64,000 nucleotides of DNA from Pseudomonas fluorescens (GTDB lineage: Bacteria > Pseudomonadota > Gammaproteobacteria > Pseudomonadales > Pseudomonadaceae), in the NCBI RefSeq assembly GCF_902497775.2, contig NZ_OZ024668.1, positions 1,325,826 to 1,389,825 of the forward strand, given 5' to 3'. Positions 34,372 to 43,765 of this stretch are shown here, piece after piece. Each line of letters begins with the position of its first letter. The first letter of the stretch is position 1. The translations under genes and the position numbers were made by a program. The notes under the pieces were generated by a model. That model had not been told where the DNA came from, searched no databases, and worked only from the letters and a program-made list of their open reading frames with translations.

Positions 34372-34767
34372 TCACTCGGGCTGCTGTTCGGCTTCGGCCT
34401 GATCCAGGGCCTCGATGATCTCGGCCCAGATTTCCCGGCAGAAAAACCACACCCAGGTGGCGTTCAGTGCACGGTCGATATGGCGCCGCCACCAGCTGTC
34501 GCGGCGAGCTTGGAGGATTTCTTCGATCTCTTCGTGCAGCCAGGTTTCGTCGAAACCGGTCCAGATCGGCGGTACCGGCGTCATGATATTGCCGTAGCAG
34601 GCGGGGGCGACTTCGCTGTAGAAGATTTCCTTCAGCAGCTCGCGGTCAAAGCCCACCAGGTGGCGGGCGATCCACAGGTATTCGATGTGGGTGTCGACGA
34701 AGGCATCGGACATCGCCACGCGCACCTGCTGGAGCTGTTGCGGCGTCATGTGCGGCGCAGGTGTCAT
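34372..34767 (-). CDS. Conserved hypothetical cytoplasmic protein
   Basis: 131 residues, acidic, no signal peptide. Trp/Tyr-rich helical stretches (EYLWIARHLVGFDRELLKEIFYSEVAPACYGN; SWWRRHIDRALNATWVWFFCREIW) but no catalytic motif I can name. The start at 34767 has GGAGGG seven bases upstream. An upstream in-frame extension would run through REP DNA, so it is rejected. Confidence 0.65.
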   Translation of the reverse strand: MTPAPHMTPQQLQQVRVAMSDAFVDTHIEYLWIARHLVGFDRELLKEIFYSEVAPACYGNIMTPVPPIWTGFDETWLHEEIEEILQARRDSWWRRHIDRALNATWVWFFCREIWAEIIEALDQAEAEQQPE

Positions 34768-34801
34768 CAGCGTGCCCTCCAAGGCGGTCATCGGTCCATC
34801 G

Positions 34802-34872
34802 GTAGGAGCGGGCTTGACCCGCGATAGCGTCCTGTCGGCCACATCGTATCGCGGGGCAAGGCCCGCTCCTAC
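34802..34872. repeat. REP palindrome pair
   Basis: Two inverted REP units (34802-34825 and 34848-34872) separated by 22 nt, with an extra G in the right arm. They lie between a hypothetical gene and a GntR regulator gene on the same strand. Confidence 0.88.
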
Positions 34873-34900
34873 AGCAGACTGCTGTTCCCGGCGAAAATGC

Positions 34901-35587
34901 TCAATCCTCAAGGTCCAGCTTGGCCTCGATATGGTCCAGATGCTCATGCATCAACGCCAACGCCGCCTCGCCGTCCCCCTTCTCCAGCGCATCGATGATC
35001 GCCGCATGCTCCTGCCAGGCGCAATGGCTGCACGGTCGCGTTTCGTACTGGGCGATGATCAGCGAGGTTTGTGGCACCAGGCCGTTGAGAAAGCGTGCCA
35101 GCGGTACGTTGTCGGCCATTTCCGCAAGCTTGAGGTGAAACTCGCCACCCAGGCGAATCGCCGTGCAGCGTTGGCCCTGTTCATGGTGCTGGCGTTCGCG
35201 GGCTACCAGTTCACGCAACTGACGGATCTTGGCCGGCCGTGAGCGCTTGGCGGCGAGGCTGATCAGGGTGGTTTCGGCCAGGCGCCGGGCGCTGAGGATC
35301 TGCCGTGCATGCTGCGGATCGGGTGCGGCCAGGCGTGCGGTGTGGCTCGGTCGCTGGACGATTACCTGTTGATCCGACAGGCGCCCGAGCACCCGGCGGA
35401 TCACCGTGCGGCTGACCCCGAAGGCATCGCCCAGGGCCTGCTCGGTCAAGGCGCTGCCAGGGGCCAGGCGCTGTTCGAGGATGGCGTCGAACAATCGCGG
35501 GTAGATCTGCTCGGCCGACAACCGGCGCTCACCCTGGGCGAGCAACGAGGGCAGGGCGGTGTCATGGGCGTGGGCGCTGGCATTCAT
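34901..35587 (-). CDS. GntR-family (FCD) regulator 1
   Basis: 228 residues; winged helix at about 20-90 (LTEQALGDAFGVSRTVIRRVLGRLSDQQVIVQR) and a C-terminal FCD helical ligand domain with the metal-ligand-like His residues (GEFHLKLAEMA; CAWQEHAAIIDALEKGD; MHEHLDHIEAKLDL). FCD proteins usually sense organic acids. It is 16 bp downstream of a second FCD regulator and probably in one operon with it. Confidence 0.9.
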   Translation of the reverse strand: MNASAHAHDTALPSLLAQGERRLSAEQIYPRLFDAILEQRLAPGSALTEQALGDAFGVSRTVIRRVLGRLSDQQVIVQRPSHTARLAAPDPQHARQILSARRLAETTLISLAAKRSRPAKIRQLRELVARERQHHEQGQRCTAIRLGGEFHLKLAEMADNVPLARFLNGLVPQTSLIIAQYETRPCSHCAWQEHAAIIDALEKGDGEAALALMHEHLDHIEAKLDLED

Positions 35588-35603
35588 GGTCGCACTCCTG
35601 GGG

Positions 35604-36308
35604 TCAGTTGCCCGGATGATCGTCCGGGATGTTCAGTTCGATACCCATGCGCCGGCCTTCCTGGAGGATATGGTGGCGCATCTGCGCGCTGGCCTGGGCG
35701 CTGTTCTTGTTGCGGATGGCGCGCACCACCGCTTCGTTTTCCTCAAGCCGCGCCGCCAGGTGCTCGGGCGAATTGCGCAGCACCGCAGCGCTTTGCTTGA
35801 GGGCATTGCTGGTCTGCTGCACCACGCTCTGGAAGATCGGGTTGGCGGTCAGGGTGAACAGCTCTTCGTGAAAGGCGATGTAGGCGTTGACGCCGGCTTC
35901 GCTGTCTTCGGCCTCGAGGGCTTCGCGCATGTCCATCAGGGTCAGGCGCAACTGGCCGATTTCCTTGCTGCTGATCGACTGCGCCACCAGGCCAACGATG
36001 AAGGGTTCGAGGGTGTAGCGCAGTTGCAGCACATCCTCCAGGCTGGCCTCGGCGACGCCGCTCTGGGGCGAGGTGACAGGCGCCGCATCGGCGTCCAGCA
36101 CCAGCACGCCCTTGCCCGGCATCGAGCGCACCAGGCCGAGGGTTTCCAGCACGGTCACCGCTTCACGCAGGCTCGGCCGGCTGATGCCCAGCTGCTCGGC
36201 CAGTTCACGCTGGCCCGGCAGCATGTCACCGGAACGCCACTGGCCGCGAGCCAGTGCCTGGCGGAGTTTTTCCACCACCGAGTTCACGACGGTCGATGAA
36301 GTAATCAT
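35604..36308 (-). CDS. GntR-family (FCD) regulator 2
   Basis: 234 residues; winged helix with the FadR-type pattern GDMLPGQRELAEQLGISRPSLREAVTVLETLGLVRSMPGKGVLV and an FCD domain (IAFHEELFTLTANPIF; RHHILQEGRRMGIEL). This is the GlcC/LldR/PdhR branch that senses carboxylates. It lies just downstream of dctA on the same strand, and FadR-like sites occur upstream of dctA, so it may control C4-dicarboxylate uptake. Confidence 0.9.
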   Translation of the reverse strand: MITSSTVVNSVVEKLRQALARGQWRSGDMLPGQRELAEQLGISRPSLREAVTVLETLGLVRSMPGKGVLVLDADAAPVTSPQSGVAEASLEDVLQLRYTLEPFIVGLVAQSISSKEIGQLRLTLMDMREALEAEDSEAGVNAYIAFHEELFTLTANPIFQSVVQQTSNALKQSAAVLRNSPEHLAARLEENEAVVRAIRNKNSAQASAQMRHHILQEGRRMGIELNIPDDHPGN

Positions 36309-36347
36309 TGTTCACTCCATGAGAACACTTGCATGGTTTGCTCCTGT

Positions 36348-36375
36348 GGCCGGCAGTGGGACTGCCGGCCTTTTT
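36348..36375 (+). terminator. Hairpin between dctA and the GntR pair
   Basis: Perfect 10-bp stem GGCCGGCAGT / ACTGCCGGCC with a GGG loop and TTTTT on the plus-strand side. The flanking genes run on the minus strand, so as drawn it lacks a T-run for their transcripts; it may act as a weak attenuator between them. Confidence 0.45.
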
Positions 36376-36377
36376 AC

Positions 36378-37688
36378 TCAGAACTCTTGTTGATGGGCGT
36401 TCGGGGTCTTGCGTTGGGCAAAGCCGAAGCCCTGTTTGCCCGACAGCACATTGTTGGCCCGCTCCATGTCGATATCGCCTTCCCAGCGGCCGATGGCCAC
36501 CGTGGCCACGCAGTTGCCGATCAGGTTGGTCAGCGCCCGGCCGATACCCATGAACCAGTCCACCGCCAGCACCAGCACCAGGCCGACTACCGGGATTGCC
36601 GGGATGGCAGTCAGGGTTGCAGCGAGGATCACCAGGGCGGAGCCGGGGATGCCGTGGGCGCCCTTGGAGGTGATCAGCGACACCAGCAGGATGGTCAGCA
36701 GGTCGGTCATTGCCAGCGGCGTCCCGGTAGCGTTGGCGATGAACACGATCGCCAGGGTCAGGTAGATCGAGAAGCCGTCGAGGTTGAACGAGTAACCGGT
36801 TGGAATCACCAGGCCGACCGTCGAGCTGCCAATGCCCAGGTGCTCGAGCTTGCGCATGATCTGCGGCAGCACGGCGTCGGAGGAAGCGGTGCCGAGGACG
36901 ATGGTCAGCTCTTCGCGCAGGTACTTGATGAACGGCAGGATCTTCAACCCCGACAGGCGCATCACGGTGCCCAGGATCAACAGCACGAAACCGGTGCAGG
37001 TCAGGTAGAACAAGGCCACCAGGCCGCCCAGGTGCTGCAGCGACTCCAGGCCATATTTGCTGGTGGTGAAGGCGATGGCGCCGAACACGCCGATCGGCGC
37101 CAGACGCACGATCATGCCCATGATGCGGAAAATGATGTGGCTCAGTTCGTTGATCAGCCGCGAAATGCCCGAGGCCGCTTCACCCACCAGGTTCAGGGCA
37201 CTGCCGAACAGCACCGAAAACAGCAGGACCTGGAGGATGTTGTTGTCGGCAAAGGCGCCGACCACCGAGGTCGGAATCAGGTCCATGAGGAACGCTGCGG
37301 TGCCATGGATGTGCTGGCCGCGTTCGGCCAGGTTGCTGGCTTCGCTGCTGGCCAACTGGTCCAGGTGAATGTTGGCGCCGCTGCCGATGCCGGAGGTAAA
37401 GGCGAACACCAGGCCGATCACCAGGGCGATGGTGGTCAGGATTTCGAAGTAGATCACCGATTTGAGGCCGATGCGCCCGACCTTTTTCAGGTCGCCGGCA
37501 CCGGAGATACCGCTGACCACCACGCAGAACACGATCAGCCCGATCAACATCTTGATCAGCTTGATGAAGCCGTCACCGAGGGGTTTGAGTTGCAGGGAAA
37601 CTTCAGGAAAGCTCAGGCCGCAGGCTATGCCTAGCACAAGGCCCAACACCACTTGGAGGAAGATCGAACGCGAGCACCATTTGAGCAT
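36378..37688 (-). CDS. dctA: DctA, C4-dicarboxylate/proton symporter
   Basis: 436-residue inner-membrane carrier of the glutamate/dicarboxylate (DAACS) family, importing succinate, fumarate and malate. Family motifs are intact: VLGTASSDAVLPQIMRKLEHLG (hairpin), GYSFNLDGFSIYLTLA, and SKGAHGIPGSALVILAATL. Start at 37688 (MLKWCSRSIFLQVVLGLVLG). Two FCD-type regulator genes follow, and FadR-like sequences lie in the upstream region. The DctBD two-component system is not in this window. Confidence 0.92.
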   Translation of the reverse strand: MLKWCSRSIFLQVVLGLVLGIACGLSFPEVSLQLKPLGDGFIKLIKMLIGLIVFCVVVSGISGAGDLKKVGRIGLKSVIYFEILTTIALVIGLVFAFTSGIGSGANIHLDQLASSEASNLAERGQHIHGTAAFLMDLIPTSVVGAFADNNILQVLLFSVLFGSALNLVGEAASGISRLINELSHIIFRIMGMIVRLAPIGVFGAIAFTTSKYGLESLQHLGGLVALFYLTCTGFVLLILGTVMRLSGLKILPFIKYLREELTIVLGTASSDAVLPQIMRKLEHLGIGSSTVGLVIPTGYSFNLDGFSIYLTLAIVFIANATGTPLAMTDLLTILLVSLITSKGAHGIPGSALVILAATLTAIPAIPVVGLVLVLAVDWFMGIGRALTNLIGNCVATVAIGRWEGDIDMERANNVLSGKQGFGFAQRKTPNAHQQEF

Positions 37689-37758
37689 GGGAGGGATCTC
37701 TGGTCGGTGTCCCTGCTTCGATGCCACGGGGGCGAAAGAGCGGAGGACTTAATTATTG

Positions 37759-37769
37759 TGGTCTTACCG
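37759..37769. promoter_or_regulatory. FadR/GntR-type operator, dctA-proximal
   Basis: TGGTCTTACCG matches the FadR-family pattern TGGT-N3-ACC(A), 71 bp upstream of the dctA start. Confidence 0.5.
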
Positions 37770-37854
37770 GTATGTCCAGTGCGTGGGCAGTGTAGGCGCG
37801 GTTTTTTCGGCTTTGCAAGGGGTTTTCGGCTAAACGGGAAAGAATAGGCTTTAC

Positions 37855-37865
37855 CGGTCTGACCA
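37855..37865. promoter_or_regulatory. FadR/GntR-type operator, dctA-distal
   Basis: CGGTCTGACCA, the reverse complement of TGGTCAGACCG, again TGGT-N3-ACC. It lies 96 bp from the proximal site, so the two could support looping by one of the neighbouring FCD regulators. Confidence 0.5.
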
Positions 37866-37889
37866 GTTGCGGTGCAATGCCCGGGCAAA

Positions 37890-37919
37890 AAAAGCGGCAG
37901 GGTCAGCCTGCCGCTTTTT
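37890..37919 (-). terminator. Bidirectional terminator between the small XRE gene and the dctA upstream region
   Basis: AGCGGCAGG / CCTGCCGCT stem flanked by an A-run before and a T-run after, so it can act in both directions. For the minus-strand XRE gene it begins 15 bases past the stop. Confidence 0.82.
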
Positions 37920-37933
37920 CGGTGTTGCCGGGG

Positions 37934-38248
37934 CTAAGGCTTGGACAAGGCCAGCTCTACCGCTGCGATCAGCTTTCCCAAGTCTTGGGAAGGCGCTTTG
38001 TGAATGACGCCGAAGAGGTAGGCACGCTGCTCGTCTTCGTCGTCCTCGTCGGCGAAGAAGGCTTTGAGCTTGATCCCCAGCACCTCGGAGAAGGTCGACA
38101 GGGCTTCCACGCTGGGGGTGTAGGTGCCGGTTTCAAAGCGACTGATGGTCTTGGGGTCAAAACCGGTTTTCTCGCCAAGTTCAGCCTGAGTGAGCCCGGC
38201 TACCTTGCGGTAACGTCTGATGGCCGAACCCAAACTTGAAATTGTCAT
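37934..38248 (-). CDS. Small XRE-family regulator
   Basis: 104 residues; lambda-type helix-turn-helix at about 10-65 (YRKVAGLTQAELGEKTGFDPKTISRFETGTYTPSVEALSTFSEVLGI), then an acidic stretch DEDDEDE and a short helical tail. It may act alone or pair with an unknown partner. The neighbours are dctA and an Aer gene; no link to either can be read. Confidence 0.83.
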   Translation of the reverse strand: MTISSLGSAIRRYRKVAGLTQAELGEKTGFDPKTISRFETGTYTPSVEALSTFSEVLGIKLKAFFADEDDEDEQRAYLFGVIHKAPSQDLGKLIAAVELALSKP

Positions 38249-38514
38249 CGCTTAATTCCCATTTAGAATCAAGAACTTAACGATATCTATGTGCAATAGG
38301 CAACGCCACGATTCATCACCTTTATTTGCATAATGTGATGTAATTCGTAGAATTGTCGGTTTGGACAGGTCAAAAGCCATCGAGTTTCAACCGGGGTCAG
38401 CAGGCTGAGACTATTCAGCAAAGCATCCCGGCAGAAGGCTCATCTCGGTGTCGGACGAATGGTTTGTGCGCTGCGCAGGACACCCTGGCAGAGCACTGCA
38501 AATGGAGCTTTATC

Positions 38515-40080
38515 GTGCGTCTCAACATGCCGGTCACCTCGGTCGAACAGACTTTCGGCGAGGATCAGCGGCTTATTTCCGCCACCGACACCGCCAGCAA
38601 CATCACCTACTGCAATGCCGAATTCGCCGCCATGAGCGGGTTCAGCCAGGCCGAGCTGATCGGTAGCCCGCACAACCTGGTTCGCCACCCGGACATGCCG
38701 CCGGCGGTGTTTGCCCTGATGTGGCAGTACCTCAAGGCCGGCCAGAGCTGGATGGGCATCGTCAAGAACCGCTGCAAGAACGGTAACTTCTACTGGGTCA
38801 GCGCCTATGTCACGCCAATCCTCGAAGACGGTCGTCTGGTCGGCTACGAGTCGGTGCGGGTCAAGCCGACCCGCGAGCAGGTACGCCGGGCCGAGGAGCT
38901 GTATGCACGCTTGCGTGAAGGCAAGCCGGCGGTGTCGGCCGGGCGCCGTCTGGCCCAGTTGAGCCAGGTGATGAGCCTGCCCCTGGCTGCCGGTGCACTG
39001 GCGGTGGCGGCCAATCAGGTGCTGCCGGGTTGGCCGGGCCAGGGCATTACCCTTGGCCTGTTCGCGCTGCTCGGCCTCTGGGCCCACAGCCGTCTGGGCC
39101 GCCAGCTCGGGCAGATCGTCGCGTGTTCGACGCAGACCTTTGCCGATCAGATCAGCGCCCTGACGTATAGCGATCAACTGGGCCCGGCGGCGCAGTTGCA
39201 GATGATCCTGATCAGTGAAGAAGCGCGGCTCAAGACCGCGCTCACCCGCTTGAGCGACTTGGCCACGCAGATGGCCGAAGCCGCCAGCGACTCCAGCCGT
39301 CTGTCCTGCAGCACCGAAACCGCGCTGCTCGAACAGCGCGCCGAAACCGACATGACCGCCACCGCCATGACGCAAATGGCTGCGTCCATCGGCGAGGTGG
39401 CCGAGCATGTGCAGCAGACCGCCGTCCAGGCACAGACCGCCAACCAACTGGCCGAGCAGGGTAGCCAGGTTGCCGGCACCAGCCGCGAAGCGATCCAGTT
39501 GCTGGCCTCTACCGTCAGCCAGATCAACCAGGCGGTCAGCCACCTGGCCGGGCAGACCCAGGACATCATGCTCGCCGCCGAAGTGATCCGCGCGATTGCC
39601 GAGCAGACCAACCTGCTGGCGCTCAACGCCGCCATTGAAGCGGCCCGCGCCGGCGAGCAGGGCCGTGGTTTTGCTGTGGTCGCCGACGAGGTTCGGGCCT
39701 TGGCGGCCAAGACCCGGCAATCGACCGTGCAGATCCAGGGCATCATCGAGAACCTGCGCAGCGGCGCCGACGAGGCGGTGAGTATCGCCAGCCTCGGTAT
39801 CAACGAGGCTGAGCAGGGCGTGGCCCGGGTGCTGGAGGCGCAGCGCGCCTTGCAGGGCATTCGCGCCGCCGTCGAGCGCATCAGCGACATGAGCCAGCAG
39901 ATGGCCGCCGCCTCGCAAGAGCAATCCTTGGTGGCCGAAGAAGTCTCCGAGCAGATCAACAACGTTGCCAGCACGGTGCAGGCCACCGCGCACAACGCCA
40001 ATGCCGCGGCCAGCCGCGGTGCCGAACTGGAAAGCATTTCTTCGGGCCTGCGGGCCCTGGTCGAGCGTTTCAATCGCTAG
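38515..40080 (+). CDS. Aer-type energy-taxis chemoreceptor (PAS-MCP), copy 2
   Basis: 521 residues, the same length and domain plan as the receptor at 18511: PAS with [13 protein letters not shown] and [18 protein letters not shown], hydrophobic region at about 155-195, and signalling tip [20 protein letters not shown]. The GTG start at 38515 is chosen because it gives MRLNMPVT..., aligning with MRSNLPVT... of the paralogue, and GGAG lies eight bases upstream; the ATG at 38527 would drop four aligned residues. A GGDEF-EAL gene follows after 22 bp. Confidence 0.9.
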   Translation: MRLNMPVTSVEQTFGEDQRLISATDTASNITYCNAEFAAMSGFSQAELIGSPHNLVRHPDMPPAVFALMWQYLKAGQSWMGIVKNRCKNGNFYWVSAYVTPILEDGRLVGYESVRVKPTREQVRRAEELYARLREGKPAVSAGRRLAQLSQVMSLPLAAGALAVAANQVLPGWPGQGITLGLFALLGLWAHSRLGRQLGQIVACSTQTFADQISALTYSDQLGPAAQLQMILISEEARLKTALTRLSDLATQMAEAASDSSRLSCSTETALLEQRAETDMTATAMTQMAASIGEVAEHVQQTAVQAQTANQLAEQGSQVAGTSREAIQLLASTVSQINQAVSHLAGQTQDIMLAAEVIRAIAEQTNLLALNAAIEAARAGEQGRGFAVVADEVRALAAKTRQSTVQIQGIIENLRSGADEAVSIASLGINEAEQGVARVLEAQRALQGIRAAVERISDMSQQMAAASQEQSLVAEEVSEQINNVASTVQATAHNANAAASRGAELESISSGLRALVERFNR

Positions 40081-40102
40081 CCACCAGGGTGCAGAGGAAT
40101 TC

Positions 40103-41791
40103 ATGGACGATAACTACCGCGCGGCTGTCGATGCCGCCGCGATCTTTTCCGAAACCGACCTCAGTGGCCGGATCACTTACGTCAACGAGCAGTTCTGCAG
40201 CATCTCCGGCTACAGCCGCGAAGAACTGCTGGGGGCCAATCACCGCATCCTCAACTCCGGCCTGCACGGGCCGGAGTTCTTCTTGGGCATGTGGCGCGCG
40301 CTGGTGGCCGGGCGGGTGTGGAAAGGCGAGATCTGCAACCGCGCCAAGGACGGTTCGTTGTACTGGGTCGACAGCACCATGGTGCCGCTGATCGACCCGG
40401 CCAGCGGCAAGGTGCGCAAGTACGTCTCGATCCGCTTCGACGTCACCGAGAAGCGCCAGCTGCTGCATACCCTGCAATGGCGGGTGGGCCACGATGTGCT
40501 CACCGGCCTGCCCAATCGTGCCTATCTGTCCGACCTGCTCAACCAGGCCCTGGAGTTCTCGCGCAGCGAGGACATTCCGCTGGCGGTGTGCATGCTCGAC
40601 CTGGACGGTTTCAAGGCAGTAAACGACGGCTACGGCCATGCCAGCGGCGATCTGCTGCTGGTCGAAGTGGCCACGCGCCTCAAGGGCATCCTGCGCGGTG
40701 GCGATGCCGTGGCACGGCTGTCGGGCGACGAGTTCGTGCTGATTTTGCGCCATGTGCAGGACCCGACACATTTGCAGGCGGCGCTCGATCGGGTGCTGAC
40801 GGCGATTGCCGCGCCGTACCAGATCCGCAGCCAGGAGATCCGCGTCAGCGCCAGTATCGGCGTAACCCTGTTCCCTCAGGACAACGAAGACACCGACACC
40901 CTGGTGCGCCACGCCGACCAGGCCCTGTATGTGGCCAAACAGAGCGGGCGCAACCGCTTCCACCTGTTCGACGTGTCGCTGGACCAGGAGGTCAAAGCCA
41001 CCCACCAGACCGTGGCGCGCCTGCGCCAGGCCTTGCACAAGGGTGAGCTGTGCCTGCATTACCAACCCAAGGTCAACATGCACACTGGTGAGGTGATCGG
41101 CTTCGAGGCGCTGCTACGTTGGCAGCATCCAAGCAAGGGGCTGGTGCTGCCCGGCGATTTTCTGCCGCAGGTCGAACAGACCGACCTGATCGTCGAGATT
41201 GGCGAGTGGGTAATGGATCAGGCCATGAGCCAGATGCAGTGCTGGCAGGCGTTGGGTCATCAGTGGCCGGTCAGCGTCAATATCGCCGCCCGGCATGTGC
41301 AGCGTGATGACTTTGTCGAGCGCCTGCAGTTGCTGCTGGGGCGTCATCCGGACGTGGCGCCGGCGATGCTCGACCTGGAAATCGTCGAGTCGGTAGCGAT
41401 CGAAAACATCCAGCGCGTCAGCCAGTGCCTGGAGGCTTGCCAGCGCCTGGGCGTGCAGTTCTCCCTGGACGATTTCGGCACCGGTTATTCGTCGCTCAGC
41501 TACCTCAAGCGCCTGCCGACGCGGACCATCAAGATCGACAAGTCGTTCGTACGCGACATCCTCCACGACCAGGACGACCTGGCCCTGACCCGCGCCGTGA
41601 TCGGCCTGGCCCGGGCCTTTGGCCGCCAGGTGATCGCCGAAGGCCTGGAGACGGTCGAGCATGGCCAGCTACTGATGGGCCTGGGTTGCGACATCGCCCA
41701 GGGCTACTGCATCGCCCGACCGATGCCGGCCGAGCAGGTGATCGGGTGGGTGGCCGATTACCAGCAGCCGCTGCAGTGGAAAGCCCTGTAG
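40103..41791 (+). CDS. PAS-GGDEF-EAL c-di-GMP turnover protein, copy 2
   Basis: 562 residues: PAS at about 8-115 (GRITYVNEQFCSISGYSREELLG), GGDEF at about 130-285 with active-site SGDEF (ARLSGDEFVLIL), EAL at about 305-550 with EALLRWQHP, LEIVES, DDFGTGYSSLSYLK and AEGLETVEH. Both catalytic sites look intact. It mirrors the pair at 18511-21843 but the PAS domain is of a different subtype, so the enzymes are not simple duplicates. Its stop codon lies inside a REP unit. The start at 40103 follows AGAGGA. Confidence 0.9.
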   Translation: MDDNYRAAVDAAAIFSETDLSGRITYVNEQFCSISGYSREELLGANHRILNSGLHGPEFFLGMWRALVAGRVWKGEICNRAKDGSLYWVDSTMVPLIDPASGKVRKYVSIRFDVTEKRQLLHTLQWRVGHDVLTGLPNRAYLSDLLNQALEFSRSEDIPLAVCMLDLDGFKAVNDGYGHASGDLLLVEVATRLKGILRGGDAVARLSGDEFVLILRHVQDPTHLQAALDRVLTAIAAPYQIRSQEIRVSASIGVTLFPQDNEDTDTLVRHADQALYVAKQSGRNRFHLFDVSLDQEVKATHQTVARLRQALHKGELCLHYQPKVNMHTGEVIGFEALLRWQHPSKGLVLPGDFLPQVEQTDLIVEIGEWVMDQAMSQMQCWQALGHQWPVSVNIAARHVQRDDFVERLQLLLGRHPDVAPAMLDLEIVESVAIENIQRVSQCLEACQRLGVQFSLDDFGTGYSSLSYLKRLPTRTIKIDKSFVRDILHDQDDLALTRAVIGLARAFGRQVIAEGLETVEHGQLLMGLGCDIAQGYCIARPMPAEQVIGWVADYQQPLQWKAL

Positions 41792-41813
41792 GAGCGGGCC
41801 TTGCCCCGCGATC
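41788..41813. repeat. Single REP unit overlapping a stop codon
   Basis: TGTAGGAGCGGGCCTTGCCCCGCGAT unit whose first TAG is the stop of the GGDEF-EAL gene. It has one extra C relative to the common unit. A small inverted GAGCGCGTAGCGCTC follows. Confidence 0.85.
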
Positions 41814-41962
41814 GAGCGCGTAGCGCTCGCAATCCCGGCGACACCGGCTCGCGTTATTTACGCATTCTTTATGCCCGCCCCGGGCTCTCGATCTCGCCCC
41901 TTTACAGCCTCTCTACCGACAATGACCGTCAGCGGCACGTGCCGTAAGGACGGAGAGTTTTC

Positions 41963-42052
41963 ATGAGCATTCTGGACGGGGTGTCACTGCTGTTGGCAGT
42001 GGCGTTGATGATCTACCTGCTGGTCGCGCTGCTGCGCGCCGATCGGGGTTAG
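41963..42052 (+). CDS. kdpF: KdpF, small subunit of the K+-transporting ATPase
   Basis: 29-residue single-pass membrane peptide ([20 protein letters not shown]...), the usual KdpF length, that stabilises the KdpFABC complex. It is easily missed because of its size. GGAGAG lies seven bases before the ATG and kdpA begins 8 bp after the stop. Confidence 0.93.
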   Translation: MSILDGVSLLLAVALMIYLLVALLRADRG

Positions 42053-42060
42053 GAGCGACC

Positions 42061-43755
42061 ATGCACAGTTACGATTACGCGTTGCTGCTGGCGTTCTTTG
42101 CGCTGGTACTGCTCCCGGCACCCTTGCTCGGGCGGTTCTATTTCAAGGTGATGGAGGGCCAGCGCACTTGGCTTTCGCCGCTGCTCGGGCCGGTCGAGCG
42201 GGGCTGCTTTCGACTGGCCGGGGTCGATGCCAGCAAGGAGCAGAGCTGGCAGCAATACACCCTGGCCTTGCTCGCCTTCAACCTCGCAGGCTTTGTGCTG
42301 GTGTTCACTGTGCTGTTGTTGCAGGGCTACCTGCCGCTTAATCCACAGCACCTGGCGGGGCAGGAGTGGTCGCTGGCGTTCAACACCGCAGTGAGCTTTG
42401 TCACCAATACCAACTGGCAGTCCTATAGCGGTGAAGCCTCGGTCAGCTACCTGAGCCAGATGCTCGGCTTGACCGTGCAGAACTTCGTCAGCGCCGCCAC
42501 CGGCCTCGCCGTGCTGGTTGCCTTGTGCCGTGGCATCGCTCGCCGTTCGGCCAAGACCCTGGGCAACTTCTGGGTCGACATGACCCGCGCCACCCTCTAC
42601 GGCCTGCTGCCGCTGTGCCTGGTGCTGGCCTTGCTGCTGGTGTGGCAGGGCGTGCCGCAAACCTTCGCTGACTATGTACATGCGTTGACCCTGCAAGGCG
42701 CCGACCAGACCATCCCGCTGGGTCCGGCCGCCAGCCAGATTGCGATCAAGCAGCTGGGTACCAACGGCGGTGGCTTTTTCGGGGTCAACTCGGCGCACCC
42801 ATTCGAGAACCCGACGGCCTGGAGCAACCTGTTCGAGGTGGCCTCGATCATCCTCATTCCGGTGGCCCTGGTGTTCACCTTCGGCCATTACGTCAAGGAC
42901 ATGCGCCAGAGCCGGGCGATCATCGCCGGCATGCTCGCGCTGTTCCTGATCGGTGGCGGCACCGCGCTGTGGAGCGAGTCCCAGGCCAACCCGACCCTGA
43001 GCAGCCCGCTGGTTGAACAGACCGCGCCGCTCGAAGGCAAGGAAAGCCGTTTAGGCACCACCGCCAGCGTGCTCTGGACGGTGACCACCACCGCCGCCTC
43101 CAACGGCTCGGTGAACAATATGCACGACAGCCTCAACCCGCTCAGCGGCATGGTCGCGCTGGTCAACATGATGGTTGGCGAAGTGATCTTCGGCGGGGTC
43201 GGTGCCGGCCTCTACGGCATGCTGCTGAACGTGCTGATCGCGGTGTTCCTCGCCGGTTTGATGATCGGCCGTACCCCGGAATACCTGGGCAAGAAGCTGC
43301 AGGCGCGGGAAGTGCAATTGCTGGTGGCGACCTTGCTGGTGATGCCGGTCGGCGTGCTGGTACTCGGTGCCCTGGCCGCCAGCTTGCCGGGACCTGCGGC
43401 AGCGATCAGCAACCCCGGTGCCCATGGCTTCAGCCAACTGCTGTACGCCTACACCTCGGCCAGCGCCAACAACGGTTCGGCCTTCGCTGGGCTGGGTGCC
43501 AACACCACGTTCCATAACCTGATGATCGGCCTGGGCATGCTCATCGGCCGCTTCGGTTACATCCTGCCGGTGCTGGCCCTGGCCGGCAGCCTGGCGCTGA
43601 AAAAATCCGCTCCGGTTGGGCAAAACAGCTTCCCGACCCACGGCCCGCTGTTCGTCACCTTGCTGGTGGTGACCATCCTGCTGGTTGGCGGCCTGACCTT
43701 CCTGCCGGCCCTGGCCCTGGGGCCGGTGACCGAATACCTGAGCTTGGGCTTGTGA
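42061..43755 (+). CDS. kdpA: KdpA, potassium-binding channel-like subunit
   Basis: 564 residues, about ten membrane segments. The four selectivity-filter loops of the SKT fold are visible: [32 protein letters not shown] and [11 protein letters not shown]. It binds K+ with high affinity and passes it through the KdpB P-type ATPase. TTAGGAG precedes the ATG. Confidence 0.96.
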   Translation: MHSYDYALLLAFFALVLLPAPLLGRFYFKVMEGQRTWLSPLLGPVERGCFRLAGVDASKEQSWQQYTLALLAFNLAGFVLVFTVLLLQGYLPLNPQHLAGQEWSLAFNTAVSFVTNTNWQSYSGEASVSYLSQMLGLTVQNFVSAATGLAVLVALCRGIARRSAKTLGNFWVDMTRATLYGLLPLCLVLALLLVWQGVPQTFADYVHALTLQGADQTIPLGPAASQIAIKQLGTNGGGFFGVNSAHPFENPTAWSNLFEVASIILIPVALVFTFGHYVKDMRQSRAIIAGMLALFLIGGGTALWSESQANPTLSSPLVEQTAPLEGKESRLGTTASVLWTVTTTAASNGSVNNMHDSLNPLSGMVALVNMMVGEVIFGGVGAGLYGMLLNVLIAVFLAGLMIGRTPEYLGKKLQAREVQLLVATLLVMPVGVLVLGALAASLPGPAAAISNPGAHGFSQLLYAYTSASANNGSAFAGLGANTTFHNLMIGLGMLIGRFGYILPVLALAGSLALKKSAPVGQNSFPTHGPLFVTLLVVTILLVGGLTFLPALALGPVTEYLSLGL

Positions 43756-43765
43756 GGAACCACTG

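Noticed and set aside
41814..41962. KdpE binding site upstream of kdpF
   Set aside because: The region is short and no clear direct repeat or T-rich KdpE-like motif could be read.
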